Shown here: piece after piece, positions 7,418-15,608 of the stretch | How the letters are laid out: the number at the start of each line of letters is the position of its first letter | Numbering within the stretch: position 1 is the first letter of the stretch | NCBI RefSeq assembly: GCF_008041835.1 | Contig: NZ_VRYE01000041.1 | Coordinates: forward strand, 1-38,943 | Source: Ectopseudomonas mendocina | Lineage (GTDB): Bacteria; Pseudomonadota; Gammaproteobacteria; Pseudomonadales; Pseudomonadaceae | Direction of reading: 5' to 3' | Length of the DNA: 38,943 bases | Translations under genes and position numbers: made by a program | Notes under the pieces: model-generated | The model's input: only the letters and a program-made list of their open reading frames with translations | What the model was told of the DNA's origin: nothing | The model's database searches: none

Positions 7418-9271
7418 TTAATAGTGATACCAGCGTAGCTCCAGTTTCACCTCGTTGACGGGGTTGGCCAGTTGGCTGAACTCGCGCTGGGCGCTCAGGC
7501 GCAGGCTGAGGTTGCGCGAGACTTCCCATTGCTGGTTGAGCGACAGGCGCCGGCGTACTTCGCCGTTATGGAAGTAATCGCCAGCCGCTTCCAGGCTCAG
7601 GTTGCCCAGCGGGTTGCGCCACAGCAGGCCGCTATTGAATCCGAGTGCCGGAGAGACGACGGCGGCAAAGTCCTCGTTGTATTCCAGGCGTGCAGTGCCG
7701 AGGGCGAAGCCGAGCAGATTGTCGCGCCACTGCCAGGTGGCACCGGCGCCGCCACTGATATGGCCGACTAGCGGGCTATCGCCATCTTCACCGAGTACCC
7801 GCTCCAGGCCGCCGCCAACCTGCCAGGACAGCGGCTGTAGCAGGGCATTGCGCGGTGTCAGTGAGCGGATGTTGGCCAGATCCAGGCGTTGCAGCTGCCA
7901 GTGGTTGTTTTCGTATTGGCGCAGCTTGAGCTGGAATATCTCGATCTGCGCGCCGAGCGGGAAGCCGTCGAGGTTGTCGTTGAGGTCGTGATAGGCCATG
8001 CGCAGGCCGTACTCGGCGAAGGCGCGATCATCACGGCTGCCGCCGGCCAGTTGCCAGGTGCGCGACTCATGGCCCTCCTCGGGCAGCGGTGGGCGTTCGA
8101 CCTGCAAAGGCGGTGGCGGATTGCGGTTGATCGCACCGAGCAACTGGAAGCTGCGCTGAGCGTTGCTGCTGTGTTCTTCATCGTTGGCGTGGTAACGCAC
8201 CAGACGGAAGGCGGCATCCTGGATCAGCGCGCGACGCTCTGCCGGCAGGGCGAGAAAGTCGGCATCGTCCAGTTGTGCTGGGTTTTCATTCAGGCGTAGC
8301 ACCCAGGCTTGTTCGTCGCTATCGAGCGGTTCGGCGCGTGCCAGCAACTCGCGTTCACGCGACGGGCGATAGTCGATGCGTTCGATCAGCCCGGCATCCT
8401 TGACCGCGCGCACGGTATCGGTGGGGATGGCGGTGAGCGGGAAGTGTTCGGTCAGCTCGATACCGGGGCGGGCGATTTCCAGCAGCTCCAGCAGGCGGTA
8501 GGAGCAGTTCTCGTCGAAGAAGAAGTAGTCGAAGCGGATCTGCTTGAGCTCCCAGACGTGCTCGACCATGCGCGCGGTTTCTTCCGGTGTGAGGTTCAGC
8601 CGGTATTCCCACAGGTCGCGGTTTTCCAGACGGTTGTACTCGCTGAGCTTCTCGCGGTAGGGCACCAGGGCGAACAGGCCGGGATAGCCGCCCATCAGGC
8701 CGCGCCAAGCATACAGGATGCTGTTGTCGTCACCTTCGATGAAGGCGCCGAAGTTCAGCGCGTAACTCAGCAGTGCGGTGTTGTGGCTGTCGATGTCGGG
8801 CTGGTCGATGCGTAACAGGGTATGGCCGAACATCGACGAGGGACTGTTCAGGTAGGCCGCGGGGAACACCAGCACCGTGCTGTGCGGATTGACGTCGGCG
8901 ATCCAGTTTCGGTACTCGGCGCAGTCCGGGCTGGGCAGGTCGTCGAGCTGCAGTTGCGCTTTGAGCCAGCGGGTGCGCGCCGGGTAGATGCACTGTGGGT
9001 GGCGGTCGCCCAGTTCGACGGGTTGGTACAGCGCCTGCAGGGTCGCCTGCAGTTCGGCGGCCGGGTCGCTTTCGCCCCCTTCGGCGAGGAAGAAATTGTC
9101 GTCGTCGACATAGCTGCGCCAGCCGCCGAGCTTGCCGGTTTCATAGTGGCCAAGGGCGATCCAGTAGGGGTCGTTGGCCAGTTGCTCGGCCGTGGCGGCA
9201 TGCAGGGGAAGGCTGAGGCTCAGGGCAAGGACGGCGAATATCCGTTTCAAGGTCGCTGTTCTTCTGGTCAT
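7418..9271 (-). CDS. DUF4105 domain exported protein
   Basis: A protein of about 617 residues starting at the ATG at 9271 (MTRRTATLKRIF). A signal peptide ends at about residue 29 (SLPLHAATA). The central part (about 130-290), with VFPAAYLNSPSSMFGHTLLRID and FFFDENCSYRLLELLE, is typical of DUF4105, a family with conserved His and Cys residues resembling papain-like/NlpC-type peptidase folds. The C-terminal 200 residues are rich in alternating hydrophobic/aromatic strands and end in LELRWYHY, which suggests a small outer-membrane barrel or beta domain. Function is unknown in the family; an envelope location is likely. The small exported gene follows on the same strand. An upstream in-frame start at 9325 is possible, but the signal peptide favours 9271. 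Confidence 0.82.
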   Translation of the reverse strand: MTRRTATLKRIFAVLALSLSLPLHAATAEQLANDPYWIALGHYETGKLGGWRSYVDDDNFFLAEGGESDPAAELQATLQALYQPVELGDRHPQCIYPARTRWLKAQLQLDDLPSPDCAEYRNWIADVNPHSTVLVFPAAYLNSPSSMFGHTLLRIDQPDIDSHNTALLSYALNFGAFIEGDDNSILYAWRGLMGGYPGLFALVPYREKLSEYNRLENRDLWEYRLNLTPEETARMVEHVWELKQIRFDYFFFDENCSYRLLELLEIARPGIELTEHFPLTAIPTDTVRAVKDAGLIERIDYRPSRERELLARAEPLDSDEQAWVLRLNENPAQLDDADFLALPAERRALIQDAAFRLVRYHANDEEHSSNAQRSFQLLGAINRNPPPPLQVERPPLPEEGHESRTWQLAGGSRDDRAFAEYGLRMAYHDLNDNLDGFPLGAQIEIFQLKLRQYENNHWQLQRLDLANIRSLTPRNALLQPLSWQVGGGLERVLGEDGDSPLVGHISGGAGATWQWRDNLLGFALGTARLEYNEDFAAVVSPALGFNSGLLWRNPLGNLSLEAAGDYFHNGEVRRRLSLNQQWEVSRNLSLRLSAQREFSQLANPVNEVKLELRWYHY

Positions 9272-9414
9272 GGCGATGGCCGAGCTTTGGCCAGGCGGAC
9301 GAGTGGTGTCAAGGCAGTTGAACAACGCATTTCGCGCAAGTGCTGATCGACGTCAGTCACGGGCATTGCGCGGCGGATCACACTGAGCGCTCTTCATACG
9401 TAAGGAGATCGTTC

Positions 9415-9726
9415 ATGGCTCATCGTGATGTGCTGGATGCTTTGCAACGTGACTACGCTGCCCGTGCCGAGGCGATTCGTCGCGATCTGGGGCGCAGCCA
9501 CTCGGCGGATTTCGCCGAGCAGGCGCAGCAACGGCAGAACGACGAAGTGCTCGAGGCCCTGCTGGCCGAGGCCGAAGATGGTCTGCTGTTGGTGCGCCAG
9601 GCACAACAGCGCCTGGCCGAAGGGCGTTATGGCGAGTGTCTGTGTTGCGGCGAGCCGATCGAGGCGGCGCGCCTGGCCGCCCTGCCGGTTGCCGAGTACT
9701 GTCTGGGCTGCGCGCAGTTCAACTGA
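9415..9726 (+). CDS. DksA/TraR-family zinc finger protein (short)
   Basis: 103 residues, start ATG at 9415 with TAAGGAG 9 bases upstream. The N-terminal two thirds form a helical hairpin. The C-terminus carries a four-Cys zinc site, C75-x2-C78 and C96-x2-C99 (CLCCGEPIE...YCLGC), as in DksA C4 zinc fingers. DksA itself (about 148 aa) binds the RNA polymerase secondary channel with ppGpp. This short paralogue lacks the coiled-coil length and the usual DxxDxA tip, so a direct DksA-like role is uncertain. Its last 8 bases overlap the 3' end of the convergent antiporter gene. Confidence 0.8.
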   Translation: MAHRDVLDALQRDYAARAEAIRRDLGRSHSADFAEQAQQRQNDEVLEALLAEAEDGLLLVRQAQQRLAEGRYGECLCCGEPIEAARLAALPVAEYCLGCAQFN

Positions 9727-11359
9727 GTGGTTGCTCCATCTCTTGCAGCAGGCGCCGGGCGGCGGAGTCGGCCGCATCGATGTAGGGCTGCAGGACGCTG
9801 GCAGCGCCGGCCCGAGTGAAGGCCTCCAGATCCCCTTCGCGGAACGCGCTGAGGGTCACGCTGCCACGGAAGCCGGCGCTGCGTGCGGCGCGCAGCAGCA
9901 GCGCATTGACCTCGCGCTGCGGAATGGTACTGACCAGCGCGCGCGCCTGCTGCAAGGGCAGGTGGGCGATGAAGTCGGCGTCTTCGGCATCGCCATAGCA
10001 TACCGCCAGGCCTGCCTGACGGGCGCTGGCCAGTGCCTGCGGGTCGAAGTCCACGCCCAGCACCCGCAGGCCACCGTCCTGCAGGCGATGGGCCAACTGG
10101 CGCCCGTAGCGACCGAGACCGTAGACGATGACTTCAGGCTGTGTCTGATCCGGGGCATTGTCCTCGGCGCTTTCGCGGTGGGCGACGCGCCGTTCGAAGA
10201 TCCCGAGCCAGGGTGAGAGGCGTTCGAACAGTGGCTGTGAGTAGAGAATCATGTAGGTGGACAGGGTGATGGTGATGATCCCCACCAGGGTGGTCAGCCC
10301 CAGTGCCGCGCCGCCCACATGACCGAGGCTGATGCCCATGGCGACGAAGATGATGGAGAACTCGCTGATCTGCGCCACGGTTAGCCCGGCCATGAAACCG
10401 GTGCGCTTGCGGTAGCCCATCGCGCCCATGATGGCCATCACGATCAGCGGGTTGCCGATCAGCACGAACAGCGACAGCAGCAGCGCGCTGCCGATCTGTT
10501 GGTGCAGATAGGTGAAGTCCAGCTGAATACCCAGGTGCAGGAAGAAGAACAGCAGAAGAAAGTCGCGCAGACTGGTCAGGCGGCTGGCGATGGCTTCACG
10601 CAATGGCGTCGAGGCCAGGCAGAAACCCGCGATGAATGCGCCCAATTCCTTGGACAGGCCCAGAGCCTCGGCGCCACCGGCCAGCAGCGTGCCCCAGGCA
10701 ATCGCCACCAGCATCAGCAATTCCGGCGAGCGTGCCATGGGGGCTAGCAGGCGCGGCAGGGCGAAGCGTATCAGCAGGTAGAGCAGCGACAGGCTGGCCA
10801 GTAGGGCGCCGATCAGCGCCAGAGGGGAGAGCCCTGCGTGTTCGCCATTGCTCGGCTGATACAGGCTGATGACCAGCATGGCCAGCACCACGGCGATGTC
10901 CTGCACGATGAGAAAACCCATGGCAATGCGCCCGTGCAGCGAGTCGATCTCGCCTTTGTCCGACAGCAGCTTGACGATGATGATGGTGCTGGAAAATGTC
11001 AGCGCCACGGCGACGTAACCGGCGCTCACCCAGTCCAGCCCCAGCAGGCGGCACAGGACCAGGCCGGCGATGATGGTGAAGCTCAGTTGGCCCAGGCCGG
11101 TGGCCAGGGCGACGGCGCCCAGGGTGCGCACCAGATGCATGTCCAGTTTCAGGCCGACGACGAACAGCAGCACCGTAATGCCGATTTCCGACAACAGACT
11201 GATCGAGCTGTGATCTCCCGCCAGATTCATCACCGCCGGGCCGGCGATGATGCCGACCAGGATATAAGCGATGATCAATGGTTGGCGCAGCCTGACGGCG
11301 AGCATGCCCAGCAAGGCAGACAGGCTGAGCAGGGCGGCGATTTCCTGGAAGGCACTCAT
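9719..11359 (-). CDS. Kef-type CPA2 cation:proton antiporter with RCK domain
   Basis: 546 residues from the ATG at 11359 (MSAFQEIAALL). A TTG two codons further upstream, at 11365, is an alternative that sits closer to GGAACC. Residues 1-385 contain about 12 hydrophobic segments of the Na+/H+ exchanger fold (GLKLDMHLVRTLG, GAFIAGFCLASTPLREAI). The C-terminus has a cytoplasmic TrkA-N/RCK Rossmann domain (VIVYGLGRYGRQLAHRL). The KefB/KefC class mediates K+ efflux coupled to H+ entry. No TrkA_C domain follows and no ancillary kefF/G gene is adjacent, so gating may differ from enteric KefC. It is divergent from the Lon-like gene and convergent, with an 8-bp overlap, with the DksA-like gene. Confidence 0.88.
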   Translation of the reverse strand: MSAFQEIAALLSLSALLGMLAVRLRQPLIIAYILVGIIAGPAVMNLAGDHSSISLLSEIGITVLLFVVGLKLDMHLVRTLGAVALATGLGQLSFTIIAGLVLCRLLGLDWVSAGYVAVALTFSSTIIIVKLLSDKGEIDSLHGRIAMGFLIVQDIAVVLAMLVISLYQPSNGEHAGLSPLALIGALLASLSLLYLLIRFALPRLLAPMARSPELLMLVAIAWGTLLAGGAEALGLSKELGAFIAGFCLASTPLREAIASRLTSLRDFLLLFFFLHLGIQLDFTYLHQQIGSALLLSLFVLIGNPLIVMAIMGAMGYRKRTGFMAGLTVAQISEFSIIFVAMGISLGHVGGAALGLTTLVGIITITLSTYMILYSQPLFERLSPWLGIFERRVAHRESAEDNAPDQTQPEVIVYGLGRYGRQLAHRLQDGGLRVLGVDFDPQALASARQAGLAVCYGDAEDADFIAHLPLQQARALVSTIPQREVNALLLRAARSAGFRGSVTLSAFREGDLEAFTRAGAASVLQPYIDAADSAARRLLQEMEQPLS

Positions 11360-11535
11360 AGGCAAGGTTCCTGATGGCGGGGCGCCTGTCGTTTGCAGGC
11401 TTGATGGCTACAGGACAGATTATCCCAGCGTCGATTTTGCGCATTGCCTTGAATCAAACCTTGATCCCTTTCGCGCCACAGGCCCAGAATCACCCCATGT
11501 TTTGCGGAATTTCCGCCCGCTATAAAGGATTGCCA

Positions 11536-14019
11536 ATGTCCAAGCTTAGCCTCGATGCTTTGCGCCTTGCCCCCGAATCGCTGACCCGCCCCTTCGCCCC
11601 CGAGCAGTTCAACTTCAGCAGCACCGATGATCTCGAACCCTTCCGTGGTGTTCTCGGCCAGTCACGCGCGGTCGAGGCGCTGCAGTTCGGCGTGGCCATG
11701 CCGCGCCCCGGTTATAACGTGTTCGTCATGGGCGAGCCCGGCACCGGGCGTTTCTCTTTCGTGCAGCGCTACCTCAAGGCCGAGGCCAAGCGCATGGCGA
11801 CACCGGCTGACCGGGTCTACGTCAACCACTTCGACGAGCCGCGCGAGCCGCGTGCGCTGGAGCTGCCGGCGGGTACCGCGAGCGCGTTCATCGCCGATAT
11901 CAATCAGTTGATCGACAACCTGCTGGCCACCTTCCCGGCGGTGTTCGAGACACCGACCTACCAGCAGAAGAAGAGTGCCATCGACCGCACCTTCAACAAG
12001 CGTTACGACCAGGCGCTGGATGTGATTGAGAAACTGTCGCTGGAGAAGGGCGTGGCCCTGTACCGCGACAGCACCAATATCGCCTTCACCCCGATGGCCG
12101 ACGGCAAGGCACTGGATGAAGCCGAGTTCGCGCAACTGCCCGAGACTCAGCGCGAGCGCTTCCACGCCGATATCGCCGTGCTCGAAGAGCGCCTCAACGA
12201 AGAGTTGGCCAGCCTGCCGCAGTGGAAGCGCGAGTCGAGCAATCTGCTGCGTCAGCTCAATGAAGAGACCATCACCGTGGCCCTGCAGCCGCTGCTGGCG
12301 CCGCTGTCGGAGAAGTATGCCGAGAACGCGGGTGTCTGCGCCTATCTGCAGGCCATGCAGGTCAACCTGCTGAAAACCGCCGTCGAGCAACTGGTGGATG
12401 TCGACAAGGCCGACCCGCAACTGCGCAAGCTGCTCGAAGAGCAGTACTGCCCCAGCCTGGTGGTCGGGCATCACGCCAACGGCGGCGCGCCGGTGGTGTT
12501 CGAGTCGCACCCGACCTACGACAACCTGTTCGGCCGTATCGAATACAGCTCGGATCAGGGCGCGCTCTATACCAGCTACCGCCAGTTGCGTCCGGGGGCA
12601 CTGCACCGCGCCAACGGTGGCTATCTGGTGGTCGAGGCGGAAAAACTGCTCAGCGAGCCTTTCGTCTGGGAAGCGCTCAAGCGCGCCCTGCATTCGCGCC
12701 AGCTGAAGATGGAGTCGCCGCTGGGCGATCTCGGGCGCATCGCCACCGTCACGCTCAACCCGCAGGTCATCCCGCTGCAGCTGAAAGTCATCATCATTGG
12801 CTCACGTCAGCTCTATTACGCGCTGCAGGATGCCGACCCGGACTTCCAGGAGATGTTTCGCGTCCTGGTGGACTTCGACGAGGACATCCCGCTCGCCGAC
12901 GACAGCCTGGAGCAGTTCGCTCAATTGATGAAGACGCGCACCTCGGAAGAGGGCATGGCGCCGCTGACCGGTGCCGCCGTGGCGCGTCTGGCCACCTACA
13001 GCGCACGTCTGGCCGAACACCAGGGTCGCCTGTCAGCGCGCATCGGTGACCTGTTCCAGCTGGTCAGCGAGGCCGACTTCATTCGCCAGCTTGCCGGGGA
13101 AAGCATCACCGACGTCGGCCATATCGAGCGCGCGCTGAAGGCCAAGGCCACGCGTACCGGGCGCGTATCGGCGCGGATCATCGACGACATGCTGGCCGGC
13201 ATCATTCTTATCGACACCTGCGGGGCGGCGGTGGGCAAGTGCAACGGCCTGACCGTGCTGGAAGTCGGCGACTCGGCCTTCGGCGTGCCGGCGCGGATTT
13301 CCGCCACCGTCTATCCGGGCGGCAGTGGCATCGTCGACATCGAGCGCGAAGTCAGCCTTGGTCAGCCGATTCACTCCAAGGGCGTGATGATCCTCACTGG
13401 CTTCCTTGGTAGCCGTTACGCGCAGGAATTTCCGCTGGAGATTTCCGCCAGCATCGCCCTGGAGCAATCCTACGGTTATGTCGATGGCGACAGCGCCTCG
13501 CTCGGCGAGGTGTGTACGCTGATCTCGGCACTCTCGCGCACGCCGCTCAAACAATGTTTCGCCATCACTGGCTCGATCAACCAGTTCGGCGAGGTGCAGG
13601 CGGTCGGTGGCGTCAACGAGAAGATCGAGGGCTTCTTCCGCCTGTGCGAAGCACGCGGCCTGACCGGTGAGCAGGGGGTGATCATCCCGCATTCCAACGT
13701 CGCCAACCTGATGCTCGATGACCGTGTGCTGCAGGCCGTGCGAGACGGTCAGTTCAACGTTTACGCCGTGCGCCATGTCGACGAGGCACTGAGCCTGCTG
13801 GTTGGCGAGCCGGCCGGGTACCCGGACGAAAAAGGGCGCTTCCCCAAAGGCAGCGTCAACGCCCGGGTAGTCGAGCGCCTGCGTGATATCGCCGAAATCG
13901 GCCTGGAAGAGGACGCCAAGCCCGCCGAGGAGCCAGCACAAGCCGCCGCCGAGCCGGCAGCCGCCAAGCCGGCCAAGGCGCCGCGGCGCAAGAAGGGCGA
14001 GGCCGACGCCGCGAGCTGA
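11536..14019 (+). CDS. Lon-family AAA+ protease (AAA_32/LonB-YcbZ type)
   Basis: 827 residues from the ATG at 11536 (MSKLSLDALRLAPESL), preceded by AAAGGA. It has an AAA_32-type ATPase region with a Walker A-like MGEPGTGRFS near residues 70-80 and a long insert. The C-terminal Lon protease domain has the Ser-Lys dyad S653 (DGDSASLGE) and K696 (GGVNEKIEG). Their 43-residue spacing equals that of E. coli Lon (S679/K722). The Lon N-terminal substrate domain is absent, as in LonB/YcbZ proteins. The last 40 residues are an Ala/Pro/Lys-rich tail (AAEPAAAKPAKAPRRKKG). A cytoplasmic ATP-dependent protease is likely; substrates are unknown. It is divergent from the Kef-type gene with a 176-bp shared upstream region. 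Confidence 0.9.
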   Translation: MSKLSLDALRLAPESLTRPFAPEQFNFSSTDDLEPFRGVLGQSRAVEALQFGVAMPRPGYNVFVMGEPGTGRFSFVQRYLKAEAKRMATPADRVYVNHFDEPREPRALELPAGTASAFIADINQLIDNLLATFPAVFETPTYQQKKSAIDRTFNKRYDQALDVIEKLSLEKGVALYRDSTNIAFTPMADGKALDEAEFAQLPETQRERFHADIAVLEERLNEELASLPQWKRESSNLLRQLNEETITVALQPLLAPLSEKYAENAGVCAYLQAMQVNLLKTAVEQLVDVDKADPQLRKLLEEQYCPSLVVGHHANGGAPVVFESHPTYDNLFGRIEYSSDQGALYTSYRQLRPGALHRANGGYLVVEAEKLLSEPFVWEALKRALHSRQLKMESPLGDLGRIATVTLNPQVIPLQLKVIIIGSRQLYYALQDADPDFQEMFRVLVDFDEDIPLADDSLEQFAQLMKTRTSEEGMAPLTGAAVARLATYSARLAEHQGRLSARIGDLFQLVSEADFIRQLAGESITDVGHIERALKAKATRTGRVSARIIDDMLAGIILIDTCGAAVGKCNGLTVLEVGDSAFGVPARISATVYPGGSGIVDIEREVSLGQPIHSKGVMILTGFLGSRYAQEFPLEISASIALEQSYGYVDGDSASLGEVCTLISALSRTPLKQCFAITGSINQFGEVQAVGGVNEKIEGFFRLCEARGLTGEQGVIIPHSNVANLMLDDRVLQAVRDGQFNVYAVRHVDEALSLLVGEPAGYPDEKGRFPKGSVNARVVERLRDIAEIGLEEDAKPAEEPAQAAAEPAAAKPAKAPRRKKGEADAAS

Positions 14020-14091
14020 TCAGATCTTGCACGATTGTTCCGTATCGCTCGGGGCAGGCGCGCCGCGCTCATTACTCACGCCTCATGCACA

Positions 14092-14120
14092 GAGTTATCC
14101 ACAGAATGCGTGGATAACTC
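14092..14120. promoter_or_regulatory. Inverted pair of DnaA-box-like sequences
   Basis: GAGTTATCCAC-N7-GTGGATAACTC is a perfect 11-bp inverted repeat. The left arm contains the consensus DnaA box TTATCCACA (14095-14103) and the right arm a one-mismatch copy (TTATCCACG on the minus strand). There is no T-run, so it does not look like a terminator. It sits just upstream of the small gene at 14184, and a third box is at 14592. It could be a DnaA-responsive regulatory or titration site. Binding is inferred from the motif only. Confidence 0.45.
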
Positions 14121-14183
14121 CGGCTTCCCAGTGTCGGCGTTCGGGGTGTAGGCTGGGGGCTGGATTTAGCGAGGGTCGTCGCC

Positions 14184-14537
14184 ATGTCGCGCAGCCTCTG
14201 CCTTACCCGTCAATGCCTGGGCCTGGTCACGCGCATCGAGTGCGTGATCAAGCCGCTGGCCGGAGACAACGGCCGCTGGACACTGCTCTGCGCAGCCGGC
14301 ATGTCAGGTGCTCAGCCCTCTGCATTCAAGGCGCAAGGCCCATTCTACGGGCCTTGCAGCGCTGAGAAGGCGCTGGCGGCGATCGCCGATAGCCTGGCCT
14401 CGCAAGGTTACGTCGCCTGCGCTGAACCGCCGATCTGGCACCTGCATCTGCTGGCTGAACTGCGTCGGGTCAATGGTCAACGGCCAAGCGCCGGCGGATC
14501 ATTGCAGCGTCGCCCCGAAACCGACGGGCAGAGCTGA
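14184..14537 (+). CDS. Small conserved protein of unknown function
   Basis: 117 residues, start ATG at 14184 with GAGG 9 bases upstream. It contains a compact core (IECVIKPLAGDNGRWTLLCAAG), a loop with FYGPCSAEKALAAIADSLASQGY, and a C-terminal segment WHLHLLAELRRVNGQRP. There is no signal peptide, membrane segment or known motif. Codon use matches its neighbours, so it is probably a real gene. It is an isolated short gene between DnaA-box-like sequences (14092-14120 and 14592-14600). I do not recognise the family. Confidence 0.6.
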   Translation: MSRSLCLTRQCLGLVTRIECVIKPLAGDNGRWTLLCAAGMSGAQPSAFKAQGPFYGPCSAEKALAAIADSLASQGYVACAEPPIWHLHLLAELRRVNGQRPSAGGSLQRRPETDGQS

Positions 14538-14591
14538 TTCCTTCCTAATCAGCCCTCCTGCTGGCGTTTTCCGATCAGTCTGTAGCTGTGC

Positions 14592-14600
14592 TTATCCACA
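14592..14600 (+). promoter_or_regulatory. Consensus DnaA box TTATCCACA
   Basis: An exact match to the consensus DnaA box, 87 bp upstream of the UPF0114 gene and 472 bp from the inverted pair at 14092-14120. A lone 9-mer occurs by chance, but the clustering with two others is notable. Confidence 0.3.
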
Positions 14601-14678
14601 GTGCGCGGTGAGTCTTCTGTGCCAGCTGGGCGGTGGGTATACTCGCCGCGTTTCCCCCTCCCTCTCAGTGAGTTCTCC

Positions 14679-15170
14679 ATGGAACGCTTTGTTGAAAACG
14701 CCATGTACGCGTCGCGCTGGTTGCTGGCGCCCATTTACTTCGGCCTTTCTCTTGCTGTGCTGGCCCTGTCGGTCAAGTTCTTTCAGGAGCTGTATCACAT
14801 CCTGCCGCAGATCTTTTCCCTCACCGAAGCCGACGTTATTCTCAAGCTCCTGTCGCTGATCGACATGGCGCTGGTCGGCGGCCTGCTGGTGATGGTGATG
14901 CTGTCCGGCTACGAGAATTTCGTGTCGCGCCTGGATATTCATGAAGGCACCGAGAAGCTCAGCTGGCTCGGCAAGATGGACTCCAGTTCGCTGAAGATGA
15001 AGGTAGCGGCCTCCATCGTGGCGATTTCCTCCATCCACCTGCTCAAGGTGTTCATGGATGCGAAGAACTACGATCTGGAGTACCTCAAGTGGTACGTGAT
15101 CATCCACCTGACCTTCGTGGGCTCGGCCTTCGCCATGGGCTACCTGGACAAGGTCACCAAGCACGACTGA
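14679..15170 (+). CDS. UPF0114 / TIGR00645 (YqhA-like) inner-membrane protein
   Basis: 163 residues, ATG at 14679 ([20 protein letters not shown]). The N-terminal signature and overall length match the YqhA family. Hydrophobic segments at about 15-37, 55-77, 105-122 and 136-155 predict four membrane helices. Function is unknown in the family. A TATACT -10-like box is at 14638-14643. The gene is monocistronic and closed by a strong terminator at 15193-15220. Confidence 0.88.
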   Translation: MERFVENAMYASRWLLAPIYFGLSLAVLALSVKFFQELYHILPQIFSLTEADVILKLLSLIDMALVGGLLVMVMLSGYENFVSRLDIHEGTEKLSWLGKMDSSSLKMKVAASIVAISSIHLLKVFMDAKNYDLEYLKWYVIIHLTFVGSAFAMGYLDKVTKHD

Positions 15171-15192
15171 CGAAGCGGCAGGCATTGCACAG

Positions 15193-15220
15193 CCGCCCGT
15201 CTGAAGCAGACGGGCGGTTT
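15193..15220 (+). terminator. Rho-independent terminator after the UPF0114 gene
   Basis: CCGCCCGTCTG-N3-CAGACGGGCGG followed by TTT. The 11-bp GC-rich stem separates the UPF0114 gene from the repair operon promoter. Confidence 0.8.
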
Positions 15221-15244
15221 GCGTTGTGGGCTTGAGTTTTTCTG

Positions 15245-15284
15245 TTGTTGTACAAGAATCAATTTTGTATAAGTTCTTGTACAA
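15245..15284 (+). promoter_or_regulatory. Sigma-70 promoter overlaid by TGTACA-type operator repeats
   Basis: -35 TTGTTG (15245-15250) and -10 TATAAG (15268-15273) are 17 bp apart. Boxes TGTACA (15249-15254), TGTATA (15266-15271) and TGTACA (15278-15283) lie over the -35, the -10 and just downstream. The outer two are part of a perfect 11-bp inverted repeat, TTGTACAAGAA-N15-TTCTTGTACAA. MerR-type light/B12 regulators (LitR/CarH) bind TGTACA-like direct repeats at photolyase-linked promoters in Pseudomonas and Thermus. That link is from general knowledge and the spacing was not checked. No such regulator is in the window. Repression by occlusion of both promoter elements is inferred. Confidence 0.65.
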
Positions 15285-15305
15285 TTCGAGCAGGAGGCAA
15301 GCCTT

Positions 15306-15608
15306 ATGAATCTGCATGATCTGTCAACGCACGCCCAGGCTGGGCGTATCGACGAACTCAATCTGATTTCCCTTGAAGGGGGTATCTACCTGCTCGAGGC
15401 ACGGATGGCGGGGCGCGCCCATCCGATTCTCAATGAGCAGGGCAGCACGCTGAACCTGCGTTCTGTGGAGCATGCGCGTGATGTGCTGCAGGAGATGCCG
15501 ACGTTGCCGTTCTTTCTGGTGCACAGCTCGGTGCATGACGAAATGTGCGGCATGCCATCGGCTGACAACAGCCTGCGTGTGCCCATCGCCTTTCGCTCCG
15601 GCTGGTGA
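15306..15608 (+). CDS. DUF6482 family protein, first gene of the photolyase operon
   Basis: 100 residues, ATG at 15306 with CAGGAGG 8 bases upstream, a strong ribosome site. It is a small cytoplasmic protein with no signal or membrane segment. The core LISLEGGIYLLEARMAGRAHPILN and LPFFLVHSSVHDEMCGMP match what I know of DUF6482, an unassigned pseudomonad family. It starts the tight operon with the GIY-YIG nuclease, the photolyase and DUF2256, and is driven by the TGTACA-box promoter. Its stop codon TGA (15606-15608) overlaps the GTG start of the next gene. A role in light or DNA-damage response is inferred from context only. Confidence 0.78.
   Translation: MNLHDLSTHAQAGRIDELNLISLEGGIYLLEARMAGRAHPILNEQGSTLNLRSVEHARDVLQEMPTLPFFLVHSSVHDEMCGMPSADNSLRVPIAFRSGW

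Noticed and set aside
11493..11500. CCCCATGT upstream of the LonB-type gene as a second heat-shock promoter
   Set aside because: No TTGAAA-like -35 at 11-16 bp; the nearest TTGATC is 26 bp away.
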